A DNA stretch of 64,000 nt. Source: Marinobacterium profundum (lineage in GTDB: Bacteria; Pseudomonadota; Gammaproteobacteria; Pseudomonadales; Balneatricaceae). The notes beneath the pieces were generated by a model, which saw only the letters and a program-made list of their open reading frames with translations, did no database searches and was not told the origin of the DNA. Below are positions 1-8,748 of the stretch, one piece after another; position 1 is the first letter of the stretch; every line of letters starts with the position of its first letter. Made by a program: the position numbers and the translations under genes. The stretch lies in assembly GCF_001528745.1 (NCBI RefSeq), contig NZ_BCNS01000018.1:91735-155734 (forward strand), read 5' to 3'.

Positions 1-1670
1 AGAATAGCCTGACCTGCCGTCACGGTATCGCCTACGCTGACCAGTACATCAACGATGTTACCCGGCATGGCAGTGGTGACATGGCCGGGGCTCGTCGCCT
101 TGGCACGGTCGCTGGCAGCGCCTGCCACGTAAAGGTTAAGGGGTTCAAACACCACTTCCTCGGGCATGCCATCCAGCGTCATGAATATGTGTCGCTTGCC
201 TGAGTCCAGAGTGCCGACACCGGTCACGGCGATCTCATAGGTTTCGCCGTGCAGGTCAATCTTGAATTCGGTAGGAACGCCCTCACCACTCGCACGGCTC
301 TTGCTCTCGATGCCTTGGAGTACTTCGGGCTTGAGCGTGCCGTCGCGGCGCTCGCTGAGGAACTGGCGGCCTATATCCTGGAACATGGCAAAGGTCAGTA
401 CATCTTCAGGGCTCTGGGCCAGGTCGCCGATCTCTTTTTTCAGGCGCGCCATTTCGGCGGGCAACTGGTCTGCCGGGCGCCCTTCATTGATTTCGCCATT
501 GCCGATGGCCTGCTTCTGCAGTTCCTTGTTGACCTCCGCCGGGGGCTGGCCGTAACCACCTGCCAGATAGCGCTTCACCTCGTTGGTGATGGTGTTGTAA
601 CGCTTGCCCGACAGCACGTTGAGTACAGCCTGGGTGCCAACGATCTGAGACGTTGGCGTCACCAGAGGCGGAAAACCAAGGTCTTCGCGCACGCGGGGAA
701 TTTCGGCGAAGACTTCGCGAATCCGCCCGAGAGCATTCTGCTCCTTAAGCTGGTTGGCGAGGTTCGACATCATGCCGCCCGGCACCTGGTTTATCTGTAC
801 GCCGACATCCTCGCGGGTAAATTCGCTCTCGAACTGGTGGTACTTTTTCCGCACTTCGCGGAAGTAGTCACCAATTTCCTGCAGCAGCTCCAGGTCCAGC
901 CCGGTATCCCAGGGGGAGTCGCGCAGCGCCGCTACCTGGGATTCGGTGGCCGGATGGCTGGTGCCCCAGGCGAAAGCCGAGATGGCGGTATCTATATGCT
1001 CGGCGCCGGCTTCGATGGCCTTTAGCTGGCACTGTGCGGCTATGCCTGCGGTGTTGTGGGAGTGGATAAAGATTGGCAGTTTGACCGCCTTGCGGATAGC
1101 TTTCACCAGCTCGTAGGTGGCGTAGGGCGTCAGTAGCCCGGCCATGTCCTTGAGGGCTATTGAGTCTGCGCCCATTTTCTGCAGCGCCTTTGCCTGTTTG
1201 ACGAACAGCTTGGTGGTGTGAGCCGGGCTGGTGGTGTAGCAGATGGTGCCCTGGGCGTGCTTGCCAGCTTTCTTTACCGCCTTGATGGCGGTTTCCAGGT
1301 TACGCAGATCATTCAGGGCATCGAAGACGCGAAACACATCGATGCCGTTGGCGGCGGCGCGTTCGACAAAGGCTTCGACTACATCATCGGCGTAGTGGCG
1401 GTAACCCAGCAGGTTCTGGCCACGCAGAAGCATCTGCAGGCGGGTATTAGGCAGTGCGGCCTTGAGCTGGCGCAGGCGCTCCCAGGGATCTTCCTTGAGG
1501 AATCGCACGCAGGCATCAAAGGTGGCGCCGCCCCAGACTTCCAGCGACCAGTAACCTACCTGATCCAGCTTGTCGCAGATGGGCAGCATGTCTTCGGTAC
1601 GCATGCGGGTTGCGATCAGGGACTGATGGGCGTCGCGCAGAATAACGTCGGTTACATTAACTTTGCTCAT
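1..1670 (-). CDS. pycB: Pyruvate carboxylase subunit B / oxaloacetate decarboxylase alpha-type carboxyltransferase (3' end outside window)
   Basis: This is the carboxyltransferase and biotin-carrier subunit that moves CO2 from carboxybiotin to pyruvate to make oxaloacetate. 556 codons are visible. The N-terminus holds the metal-binding start of the DRE-TIM barrel (LRDAHQ, residues 11-16), and the metal-binding HSHNTAG lies near residue 203. A biotinyl domain begins near residue 535 and runs off the window, so the biotinylated lysine is not seen. The ATG at 1670 has a strong AGAGGA ribosome site. It lies 117 bp after the biotin carboxylase gene on the same strand, in the pycA-pycB order with a divergent LysR gene known in Pseudomonas. 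An OadA role in a Na+-pumping decarboxylase is less likely because no oadB/oadG genes are next to it here. Confidence 0.9.
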   Translation of the reverse strand, partial: MSKVNVTDVILRDAHQSLIATRMRTEDMLPICDKLDQVGYWSLEVWGGATFDACVRFLKEDPWERLRQLKAALPNTRLQMLLRGQNLLGYRHYADDVVEAFVERAAANGIDVFRVFDALNDLRNLETAIKAVKKAGKHAQGTICYTTSPAHTTKLFVKQAKALQKMGADSIALKDMAGLLTPYATYELVKAIRKAVKLPIFIHSHNTAGIAAQCQLKAIEAGAEHIDTAISAFAWGTSHPATESQVAALRDSPWDTGLDLELLQEIGDYFREVRKKYHQFESEFTREDVGVQINQVPGGMMSNLANQLKEQNALGRIREVFAEIPRVREDLGFPPLVTPTSQIVGTQAVLNVLSGKRYNTITNEVKRYLAGGYGQPPAEVNKELQKQAIGNGEINEGRPADQLPAEMARLKKEIGDLAQSPEDVLTFAMFQDIGRQFLSERRDGTLKPEVLQGIESKSRASGEGVPTEFKIDLHGETYEIAVTGVGTLDSGKRHIFMTLDGMPEEVVFEPLNLYVAGAASDRAKATSPGHVTTAMPGNIVDVLVSVGDTVTAGQAI

Positions 1671-1787
1671 TTTCTTTCCTCTGGGTACTGCCCGGCGGTT
1701 TGCTCAAGTGCCGCCTGCAGTACCAATTCTGAATTCAGGGCTCGCGTGTGGCCTGCGCTGCTGTTTTTACTGCAGCTTATCCGGGCG

Positions 1788-3203
1788 TCAGAGTCCGGCA
1801 TGGGCGGCGATAGCGGCGGCGATGGCCAGAGCGATTTCGCTGGGGTGACGTTTTTCCGAATAATTCAGCAGTTCCGGATGGTTGGGAACAAAGCTGGTGG
1901 TGAATACACCGCTGCGAAAGTCCGGACTCTTGAGAATTTCCTGATAATAGGGCGCCGTAGTGCGAACACCCTGCAGGCGCATGTCAGCCAGGGCCCGGGC
2001 GCCGCGATCCAGGGCGTCTTCCCAGTTCAGCGCCCAGACCACCAGTTTCAGACACATGGAGTCGAAGTAGGGCGGAATGGTGTAGCCGGTGTAGATGGCG
2101 GTATCGGTACGCACGCCAGGGCCGCCGGGGGCGTAGTAGCGGGTGATCTTGCCAAAGCTGGGCAGGAAGTTGTTTTTAGGGTCTTCTGCGTTGATGCGAA
2201 ACTGCAGCGCATAGCCGCGGTGCTGAATGTCCTGCTGGCGGTATTGCAGCGGCAATCCGGCGGCGATGCGGATCTGTTCGCGGACTATATCGACGCCGGT
2301 GATCTGCTCGGTAATGGTGTGCTCGACCTGCACGCGCGTATTCATTTCCATGAAATACACTTCATTGTTCGATAGCAGGAATTCAACGGTGCCGGCGTTT
2401 TCGTAATGCACTGCGCGGGCGGCCCGTACCGCCAGTTCGCCGACATAGGCGCGCTGCTCCGGTGTCAGCTGTGGGCTGGGGGCGATCTCGATCAGCTTCT
2501 GGTTGCGCCTCTGTATGGAGCAGTCACGCTCGAACAGGTGAATGACTTCACCCTGACTGTCGGCGAGTATCTGTACCTCTATGTGTTTGGGGTCCACGAT
2601 GCACTTCTCGAGGAATACATCGGCCGAACCAAAGGCCTTGGTGGCTTCGGAAATAACACGGGGGTACTGGGCGCGCAACTCGGTCGGGTTGTCGCAGCGG
2701 CGGATGCCACGGCCGCCGCCGCCGGAGGTCGCCTTGAGCATAATCGGATAGCCGATCTGCTCGGCCACGCTGAGCGCCTGCTTGAGGTCGGCCAGGTTGC
2801 CGTTTGAACCTGGCGTGACGGGAATACCTGCGCTGATCATGCTGCTGCGCGCAGCGGTCTTGTCACCCATGCGGGATATTACGTCGGCATTGGGGCCGAC
2901 AAAGGCAATACCACGCTCGGCGCAGATGCGGGCGAAGTCGGCGTTTTCAGACAGAAAACCATAACCTGGGTGAATGGCGTCACAGCCAGTCTCCACCGCG
3001 AGACTGACGATGCGGCGCGGATCCAGATAGCCCGCGAGAGGGTCTGCTCCGGCGAAGTGAGCCTCATCGGCACGCTTGACATGCAGGGCGTAGCGGTCAG
3101 GCTCGGTGAATATGGCGACCGAGCGGATACCCATTTCTGCGCAGGCTCTGACTATCCGTACGGCAATCTCGCCACGGTTGGCGATCAACAACTTTTTGAA
3201 CAT
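1788..3203 (-). CDS. pycA: Pyruvate carboxylase subunit A (biotin carboxylase)
   Basis: This is the ATP-dependent biotin carboxylase subunit, 471 residues, the usual length for PycA/AccC. It shows the N-terminal MFKKLLIANRGEIAVR fold, the ATP-grasp glycine-rich loop GGGGRGI near residues 161-167 and the catalytic signature EMNTRVQVEH near residues 285-294. The ATG at 3203 follows GGAGGA at good spacing. It is the first gene of the pycA-pycB unit, divergent from a LysR regulator. AccC of acetyl-CoA carboxylase is the main alternative; the adjacent carboxyltransferase gene and the absence of accB argue for pyruvate carboxylase. Confidence 0.88.
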   Translation of the reverse strand: MFKKLLIANRGEIAVRIVRACAEMGIRSVAIFTEPDRYALHVKRADEAHFAGADPLAGYLDPRRIVSLAVETGCDAIHPGYGFLSENADFARICAERGIAFVGPNADVISRMGDKTAARSSMISAGIPVTPGSNGNLADLKQALSVAEQIGYPIMLKATSGGGGRGIRRCDNPTELRAQYPRVISEATKAFGSADVFLEKCIVDPKHIEVQILADSQGEVIHLFERDCSIQRRNQKLIEIAPSPQLTPEQRAYVGELAVRAARAVHYENAGTVEFLLSNNEVYFMEMNTRVQVEHTITEQITGVDIVREQIRIAAGLPLQYRQQDIQHRGYALQFRINAEDPKNNFLPSFGKITRYYAPGGPGVRTDTAIYTGYTIPPYFDSMCLKLVVWALNWEDALDRGARALADMRLQGVRTTAPYYQEILKSPDFRSGVFTTSFVPNHPELLNYSEKRHPSEIALAIAAAIAAHAGL

Positions 3204-3416
3204 TGAGTTCCTCCGTCAGCGGGAGCGCACATGCGAAGATGATAGTGGTGCGTCAGTGACCGTTTTAAGGTAGTACAGGCACAATGTTAATTAAAAATTG
3301 ATATTTTTTTGTTTTTGTATAATTTTTGGCTTATACATTGTGTCAAAATCGCCCCGCAAGGGGATTGTTCGGTGAGAATCCGGTCTTTGCCCGGTGTTAA
3401 CTGTTGAGAGATTCGT
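3204..3416. promoter_or_regulatory. Divergent pycA / LysR control region
   Basis: This 213-bp gap separates the two divergent genes. Its centre (about 3281-3340) is far more AT-rich than its surroundings and holds a perfect TATAAT at 3318-3323. An 8-bp inverted repeat, CACAATGT at 3280-3287 and ACATTGTG at 3335-3342, flanks this stretch and could be a LysR-type operator. Operator identity is inference. Confidence 0.5.
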
Positions 3417-4379
3417 ATGGCTTATTCACTGCCACAGCTGCTGAACCGGCTTTCATTTCGTCAGCTTCAGGTGTTTTCGACGGTTTACCGTCTGAAAGGC
3501 TATAGTCGTGCAGCTGCTGAACTGGGGCTGACACAGCCGGCCATCAGTGCCCAGATACGCCAGCTTGAACAGGCCCTGGGGCAACCGCTGTTCGATTACG
3601 TCGGCAAAAAACTCTATACCACCGCCGCCGGTGAGCAGCTGGCGAGCAGTGTGCGGCAGATATTTGGTGAGCTGGAGCAGCTGCAGATGCAGTTGTCCGA
3701 GCTTGAGGGAACTGTGTCCGGTACCCTCAGCCTGGCGGCGGTCAGTACAACCCAATATGTGGTGCCTCATCTGCTGTCGGGGTTTCTGAAGCAGTATCCC
3801 AAGGTTGAGGTCAAGATGAAGGTGGTTAACCGTGCCCAGGCCATCGAGCGCCTGGCGGAAAATCACGATGATCTGGTGATCATGGGCATGGTGCCTGAGG
3901 ATCGCTCGCTGACCTTTATGCCGTTTTTGGATAACGAGCTGATCGCGCTGGTGCCTGCGGGGCATCCATTGGGCAAGAAAAAATCGGTACCGCTGGCGAC
4001 CTTTCTGGCGCAGCCGCTGCTGCTGCGCGAACAGGGTTCCGGCACCCGGCGGGCGCTGGAGTCTTTCTGCTCCGAGCACCGTTTGCCGCTCAATGGTTAT
4101 ATGGAGCTGGGCTCCAATGCGGCGATCAAGCACGGTGTGCTGGCAGGGCTGGGGGTGGCGGTGATGCCGCGTCTCAGCGTACAGCTTGAGCTGGATAACG
4201 GCCTGCTGCAACAGGCTCATGTGACCGGCTTTCCGCTACGTCGATCCTGGTGTACGGTCTATCCGCGCAGCAAGCATCTGACGCCTGTGGCCGAGGCCTT
4301 TGTGGCCTATGTGCGTGATAATCTGGCCCAGATCAAAACCCAGTTTGAAAACCTCTACGGCCCACGCGACCCAGAATAG
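3417..4379 (+). CDS. LysR-family transcriptional regulator, probable PycR
   Basis: This is a 320-residue LysR-type regulator with an N-terminal winged helix-turn-helix (about residues 12-70, containing SRAAAELGLTQPAISAQIR) and a C-terminal two-lobed effector domain (about 95-300). The sequence resembles the CbbR/CysB-like branch. It is transcribed away from pycA-pycB, matching the PycR arrangement in Pseudomonas aeruginosa, so it probably controls pyruvate carboxylase. The effector cannot be read from sequence. It converges on the Nudix gene downstream with a 64-bp gap. Confidence 0.85.
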   Translation: MAYSLPQLLNRLSFRQLQVFSTVYRLKGYSRAAAELGLTQPAISAQIRQLEQALGQPLFDYVGKKLYTTAAGEQLASSVRQIFGELEQLQMQLSELEGTVSGTLSLAAVSTTQYVVPHLLSGFLKQYPKVEVKMKVVNRAQAIERLAENHDDLVIMGMVPEDRSLTFMPFLDNELIALVPAGHPLGKKKSVPLATFLAQPLLLREQGSGTRRALESFCSEHRLPLNGYMELGSNAAIKHGVLAGLGVAVMPRLSVQLELDNGLLQQAHVTGFPLRRSWCTVYPRSKHLTPVAEAFVAYVRDNLAQIKTQFENLYGPRDPE

Positions 4380-4443
4380 TACAAGGGGGCTAAAGGCCTG
4401 TCTGGCTTTTCCGCAGTGGATCAGTGTTAAGTCCGACAGGCTG

Positions 4444-4998
4444 TTAGCAGGCCATGTACTTGCCCCTGGGCGTGTCCAGCTCGAGGTGGCGCAGTGGGAA
4501 GCGGTTGTTGCGACGGTCTTCGAAGTAGAATCTCAGGGCGTTGTGGATGGTCTGGAACGCCAGGTCCTCCCAGGGAATCTCCTCCTCGGTAAACAGTTCG
4601 ACCTCCAGTGATTCTTCTCCCGGGCCAAATTCCGGCGTTTTCAGTTCGGCCAGATAGAGCATCTGTACCTGATTGGCGTGAATGATGGACGTCACAGTGT
4701 AGAGCTCGCCAATGCTGACCTGGGCGCGGGCTTCCTCCAGCGTCTCGCGGGCGGCGGCCTGTTCCGTTGTTTCGCCATTTTCCATAAAGCCGGCCGGCAG
4801 CGTCCAGTAACCAATGCGCGGGGCTATGGCCCGCTTGCACAGCAGTACACGATCACCCAGTACCGGCAGGCAGCCGGCGATGATGCGCGGATTCTGGTAG
4901 TGGATAGTGCCGCAGCGGTCGCATACGTGGCGCGGGCGGTTGTCACCCGGCGGAATACTCTGGCTGACGCTGTGCCCGCAATCGCTGCAATAATTCAA
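4444..4998 (-). CDS. Zinc-ribbon Nudix hydrolase
   Basis: This is a 184-residue Nudix hydrolase with an N-terminal zinc ribbon (C4, C7, C26, C29) and a Nudix box at about residues 70-92 (GFMENGE ... RETLEEA). The box has alanine where the consensus glycine would be, as in several relatives. The second domain typical of NADH pyrophosphatase NudC is absent, so a nucleotide or dinucleotide substrate is inferred only. I chose a TTG start at 4998. It gives a family-like N-terminus two residues before the first cysteine and has an AGAGGA ribosome site 6 bp upstream. In-frame ATGs at 5025 and 5082 are alternatives. Confidence 0.8.
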   Translation of the reverse strand: MNYCSDCGHSVSQSIPPGDNRPRHVCDRCGTIHYQNPRIIAGCLPVLGDRVLLCKRAIAPRIGYWTLPAGFMENGETTEQAAARETLEEARAQVSIGELYTVTSIIHANQVQMLYLAELKTPEFGPGEESLEVELFTEEEIPWEDLAFQTIHNALRFYFEDRRNNRFPLRHLELDTPRGKYMAC

Positions 4999-5140
4999 GA
5001 CATGTCCTCTTCTGATTGCCTCCATTCTAATGGCAGGCCTTTGTCGGCGACAAGGCTGTTGGCTGCGGTGGTGTTTTGGCATTCATTTTTGGCCCTGCGC
5101 CGCGTTATCATGGCGTTACTATTCGTGAAAGAGTGACCTC

Positions 5141-5737
5141 ATGCTTGAGTTGCTGCGCCGCCGCCTGGCCGATTACCGGCCACGTCGCCTGTTATCGGAA
5201 CGTCCCAATGCCAGTGTGCTGATCGCCCTGACGGACGAGGCTGAGCCGCACGTCATCCTTACAAGACGTGCCTCCCATCTGTCGACCCATCGGGGAGAGG
5301 TCGCCTTTCCCGGTGGCAAGCAGGACGATACCGATCCAGATCTGCTCTTTACAGCCCTGCGCGAGGCGCAGGAGGAAGTGGGCCTGGAGCCAGGGTTGGT
5401 GGATGTGCTGGGGCCTCTGGGGCAAGTCATGTCCAAGCATCAGTTGCAGGTAACGCCCTGGGTCGGGATAGTGCCGCGGGATGTAATACTTACACCGAGC
5501 CCCGCGGAGCTTGAAAGTCTTTTCCGGGTGCCGCTGAGCTTCTTTATGGAAGATCGACGCCAGCGTACCGATATAGTGCGTTTTCGGGGTATGACTCACT
5601 ATGTGCCGGCCTACGAATATGATGGTTACGTTATCTGGGGTTTGACCGCCTACATGCTGGTGGAACTGCTGAATGTCGGCTTTGACGCCGGTATCCCGAT
5701 GAAGCCCCGGCCTGAACATGACCCTGGTGGTTATTAA
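5141..5737 (+). CDS. nudL: CoA pyrophosphatase-type Nudix hydrolase
   Basis: This 198-residue Nudix protein belongs to the coenzyme A pyrophosphatase (NudL/YeaB) group, which cleaves CoA and derivatives to 3'-phospho-ADP and phosphopantetheine. The Nudix box spans about residues 58-81 (GGKQDD ... REAQEEVGL). Just before it lies the group's RGEVAFPGG signature. The gene is divergent from the zinc-ribbon Nudix gene. CoA specificity is inferred from the family. Confidence 0.82.
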   Translation: MLELLRRRLADYRPRRLLSERPNASVLIALTDEAEPHVILTRRASHLSTHRGEVAFPGGKQDDTDPDLLFTALREAQEEVGLEPGLVDVLGPLGQVMSKHQLQVTPWVGIVPRDVILTPSPAELESLFRVPLSFFMEDRRQRTDIVRFRGMTHYVPAYEYDGYVIWGLTAYMLVELLNVGFDAGIPMKPRPEHDPGGY

Positions 5738-5840
5738 CCTGATTTCTTCCGGGCAGGCGCAATGATGCGGCATCCCTGTTTCGCGCAGTGACCCTTAGGG
5801 TTACTAACCGTATTTTGGTTGTGCAGAGTTTTGGAGACTT

Positions 5841-6032
5841 ATGGAAACGATTGAAAAAGAGCGGCCGATACGCAGCCCCTGTGTCGGTGCCTGCTGTCCC
5901 GGTGAGCGCAATCTGTGCACCGGATGTCTGCGCAATGCGATGGAAATCGCCGAGTGGGGTGTGCTGAATAATGATGAAAAGAGAGCGGTGCTGGCTTTGA
6001 TTCGGCGGCGTGAAAAGGGTGAAGTCTGTTAG
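5841..6032 (+). CDS. DUF1289 family small cysteine-rich protein
   Basis: This 63-residue protein has the DUF1289 pattern: an N-terminal cluster of five cysteines (C14, C18, C19, C26, C29) and a following basic helix. Such clusters can bind zinc or an iron-sulfur centre, but the function is unknown. It sits 12 bp before the next gene and is probably co-transcribed with it. Confidence 0.75.
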   Translation: METIEKERPIRSPCVGACCPGERNLCTGCLRNAMEIAEWGVLNNDEKRAVLALIRRREKGEVC

Positions 6033-6044
6033 GAAGCCTAAAGC

Positions 6045-6347
6045 ATGAACGTAATGATTGATCTGTGTGTTGTTCCGCTGGGTGTCGGGGTATCAGTGTC
6101 ACCCCATGTGGCGGCCTGCCAACGGGTGTTTCAGGATGCGGGTCTGAGTCATCAGATGCATGCCTATGGCACTAACGTGGAAGGGGAGTGGGAAGCGGTA
6201 TTTGCCGCGGTGCGGCGTTGTCATGAGGTGCTGCACGACATGGGTGCGCCCCGCGTGTCGACCTCAATGCGGGTGGGTACCCGTACCGACCGTGAACAGA
6301 CTATTGCAGACAAAATTAGTAGCGTAGAGCAAAAGCTGGCGCAGTAG
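6045..6347 (+). CDS. MTH1187 / DUF77 family protein
   Basis: This 100-residue protein matches the small MTH1187 (YqgV/DUF77) ferredoxin-like-fold family, some members of which bind thiamine or its precursors. Family features are the N-terminal MIDLCVVPLG strand, the central YGTNVEGEW segment and the C-terminal VGTRTDRE segment. It follows the DUF1289 gene closely. A thiamine link is family knowledge only; no thiamine genes are nearby. Confidence 0.75.
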   Translation: MNVMIDLCVVPLGVGVSVSPHVAACQRVFQDAGLSHQMHAYGTNVEGEWEAVFAAVRRCHEVLHDMGAPRVSTSMRVGTRTDREQTIADKISSVEQKLAQ

Positions 6348-6356
6348 TTCAGATCT

Positions 6357-6396
6357 CTGGCCGGCGTCGCTGTCAGGTGTGAGCGGCGCCGGCCAG
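6357..6396. terminator. Large hairpin between convergent genes
   Basis: A 15-bp stem (6357-6371 with 6382-6396, one G-T pair) encloses a 10-nt loop. The outer 10 bp, CTGGCCGGCG/CGCCGGCCAG, are perfect. It lies between the convergent DUF77 and corB-like genes. The T-tract is weak (TGTGCGTTTATT on the plus strand), so a shared terminator or RNA-stabilising hairpin is inferred. Confidence 0.5.
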
Positions 6397-6403
6397 TGTG
6401 CGT

Positions 6404-7687
6404 TTATTCGTCTTCGTCGTTGTGCGGGCTCGAGTGATAGCGGAAAACCCGTGCCGTCTTGATCAGGTTGTCACTGATCTGCAAGGTTTCAAAGCGGTAG
6501 CTGTTCAGCTCCAGGCAGACATTGGCATCGGGAATGGATTCAAGGTTCTCGGTAATCAGGCCGTTGAGGGTTTTGGGCCCGTCGGTGGGCAGATCCCAGC
6601 CCAGGCTCTTGTTGACCTCGCGAATGTAGGCCGTACCTTCGATAAAGAAGCTGCCATCTTCCTGTGGGTGGATTTCCTGATTGCTGGCCTTGTTCTGGGC
6701 CGACAGTTCGCCGACGATTTCTTCCAGAATATCTTCCAGCGTAACTATGCCGAGAATATCGCCGTATTCGTCCACCACCAGGCCAATGCGGCGGCTTTCG
6801 TTCTGAAAATTGAGTAGCTGGGTATGCAGCGGTGTACGTTCGGGTACGAAATAGGCTTCGCGCACCACCTGTAAAATCGAGGCCTTGGTGACCTGGCCTT
6901 GCTGAATCAGCTGGGCAAGGTTGCGCATGTGCAGTGTGCCGACTGCCTTGTTGATGTCGCCGTGGTAAACCGGCAGGCGCGTATGGCTGGTGTGGGACAG
7001 TTGATGCAATAGCTGATCCAGATCGTGATCCAGGTCGATACCTTCGACTTCATTGCGCGGAATCATGATGTCGCTGACGGTGACATCGTTCAGCTCGAGC
7101 ACGCCGAGCAGCATGGACTGATTGGTCTGTGGCAACAGGGCGCCGGCCTCGTGCACCAGGGTGCGCAGCTCTTCGGTGCTGAGCAGGTGATTGTTGCCCT
7201 CGCCCACCTTGATGCCGAACAGGCGTAGCAGGCCGTTGGTAATGCTGTTAACGACCCATACCAGCGGGTAGGTGATCTTCAGCAGTGGCAACAGCACATA
7301 GGACGCCGGAAACGCGATGCGCTCGGGGAACATGGCTGCGACAGTCTTGGGGGAGACTTCAGCGAAAATCAGAATAATCAGGGTCAGGCCCGCTGTGGCG
7401 ATGGCGATGCCGGCGTCACCCCACAGGCGTACCGCGACCACGGTCGCGATGGCGGAGGCGAGGATGTTGACGAAGTTATTGCCGATCAGGATGACGCCAA
7501 TCAGTCGGTCGGGCCTTTCCAGCAGGCGGCTTGCCTTGCGAGCGCCGCGGTGCTTGTTCTTCACCAGGTGCCGCAGTCTGTAGCGGTTGAGCGACATCAT
7601 GCCGGTTTCAGAGCTGGAGAAAAAAGCCGAACAAAAGATGAGGAAGATGAGAATCCCGACGAGGGTACTTATCGATGCGTCTTCCAA
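6404..7687 (-). CDS. HlyC/CorC-family (CNNM-type) transporter, CorB/YfjD-like
   Basis: This 427-residue inner-membrane protein has three parts: an N-terminal DUF21/CNNM domain with several membrane helices (about residues 1-180, including AFFSSSETGMMSLNR), a CBS pair (about 205-330), and a C-terminal CorC_HlyC domain (about 345-425). Relatives take part in magnesium/cobalt homeostasis. It is transcribed in the same direction as, and downstream of, the CcsA-like gene, as next to ffh in many gammaproteobacteria. The exact ion is not determined by sequence. Confidence 0.85.
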   Translation of the reverse strand: MEDASISTLVGILIFLIFCSAFFSSSETGMMSLNRYRLRHLVKNKHRGARKASRLLERPDRLIGVILIGNNFVNILASAIATVVAVRLWGDAGIAIATAGLTLIILIFAEVSPKTVAAMFPERIAFPASYVLLPLLKITYPLVWVVNSITNGLLRLFGIKVGEGNNHLLSTEELRTLVHEAGALLPQTNQSMLLGVLELNDVTVSDIMIPRNEVEGIDLDHDLDQLLHQLSHTSHTRLPVYHGDINKAVGTLHMRNLAQLIQQGQVTKASILQVVREAYFVPERTPLHTQLLNFQNESRRIGLVVDEYGDILGIVTLEDILEEIVGELSAQNKASNQEIHPQEDGSFFIEGTAYIREVNKSLGWDLPTDGPKTLNGLITENLESIPDANVCLELNSYRFETLQISDNLIKTARVFRYHSSPHNDEDE

Positions 7688-7776
7688 GACGGGTGAACCT
7701 TAGACTAGCCAATAGGGCGTCCATTGTCTGGCCCGCCGAGGGGGCTGTCAAGCGAGCTGCACGGGATTACATTCGG

Positions 7777-8571
7777 CTAGCCTGGCAGAAGGAATTCTAT
7801 GACCAGTTTCGAGCCGAAAAATGCCAGCATCAGGGCGACAAAACCGCCGATGGTCCAGCGGATGGCGCGCAGGCTACGCCAGCCCAGCAGGCTGTGGCCA
7901 GCCAGGAGAATGGCATAGACAAACCAGGCCAGAATCGACAGCGTGGTTTTGTGAATCAAGTGCTGTGCAAAAAAATCGTCGACAAAGATGAAGCCGCTGA
8001 TCAGTGAGGCTGACAGCAGAATGATGCCGGTCCAGAGCATTTCAAACAGCAGGCGCTCCATGGTCTGTAGCGGCGGCAGGCTGGCCACCAGACCACGGGT
8101 ATGGTGCTGCTTGAGTGCGGTATTCTGCCGCCACAGCAGCAGCGCCTGCAGTGTTGCCAGAGTGAAAATGCTGTAGGCCAGTATCGACAGCAGTATATGT
8201 GCGATCAGGCCGGGGCCATAATTGCGGTGCAGGCTGGTGTCAGGATCCAGGGTCGCGGTAACAAGAGTAATGATGGCGACGGGAAATACGCCGATAAAGA
8301 GGTTGTCGATCTGTTGGCGTGAGCTGCTCAGCAAAACCAGCGCCGCCAGCAGCCAGCTGATCTGGCTGCCAACACTGAAAAAGCCGAGGTTGAGTCCAGT
8401 GCCCTGGTGCACTACGAGATATACAGCCAGTGCATGTACGATGACGCCGCACAGGCCCAGACCACGGATAAGGTTGCGTGTGGGTCGCTTCTGACCCTGC
8501 AATACTTGCCACTGCAACAGGGTTGCAGCCAGGTAAAACAGCACGGCAACAAGTATCGACGTCGGCAGCAT
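7777..8571 (-). CDS. CcsA-like cytochrome c biogenesis family membrane protein (YpjD-type)
   Basis: This 264-residue protein is almost entirely membrane helices, with the loop histidines and tryptophans typical of the CcsA/CcmC haem-handling family. YpjD next to ffh in Escherichia coli is the positional counterpart. I chose the ATG at 8571 because GGAGG lies just upstream and translation then begins directly at the first helix; a longer frame back to 8682 would add a non-membrane leader. A role in haem or cytochrome maturation is inferred from the family. Confidence 0.75.
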   Translation of the reverse strand: MLPTSILVAVLFYLAATLLQWQVLQGQKRPTRNLIRGLGLCGVIVHALAVYLVVHQGTGLNLGFFSVGSQISWLLAALVLLSSSRQQIDNLFIGVFPVAIITLVTATLDPDTSLHRNYGPGLIAHILLSILAYSIFTLATLQALLLWRQNTALKQHHTRGLVASLPPLQTMERLLFEMLWTGIILLSASLISGFIFVDDFFAQHLIHKTTLSILAWFVYAILLAGHSLLGWRSLRAIRWTIGGFVALMLAFFGSKLVIEFLLPG

Positions 8572-8655
8572 CCGGGACCTCCATGGAAAGGCGCTAAGTG
8601 TGTCACAAAAAAGGGGGGCGTGAAATATGAGGTGCCGCCCTCCGGAGCCCTGCTG

Positions 8656-8661
8656 TATAAT
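8656..8661 (+). promoter_or_regulatory. Probable -10 box of ffh
   Basis: A perfect TATAAT lies 87 bp before the ffh start in the divergent ypjD-ffh gap. The matching -35 is poor (TGCCGC at 8633-8638, 17-bp spacing). Confidence 0.4.
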
Positions 8662-8748
8662 GCGCATCCTTTGCAAGTTCAAGGCGTCTCCCTCGCCGCT
8701 TCAGGGGCCCGATTCGGCCCAGCCGGTGGAGAAAAACAGAGGCAGGAT

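Noticed and set aside
249..2375. Long open frames on the plus strand over the pyc genes (249-1025, 1218-2375)
   Set aside because: They lie opposite strongly conserved pycA/pycB coding sequence, have no family features and are typical shadow frames in GC-rich DNA.
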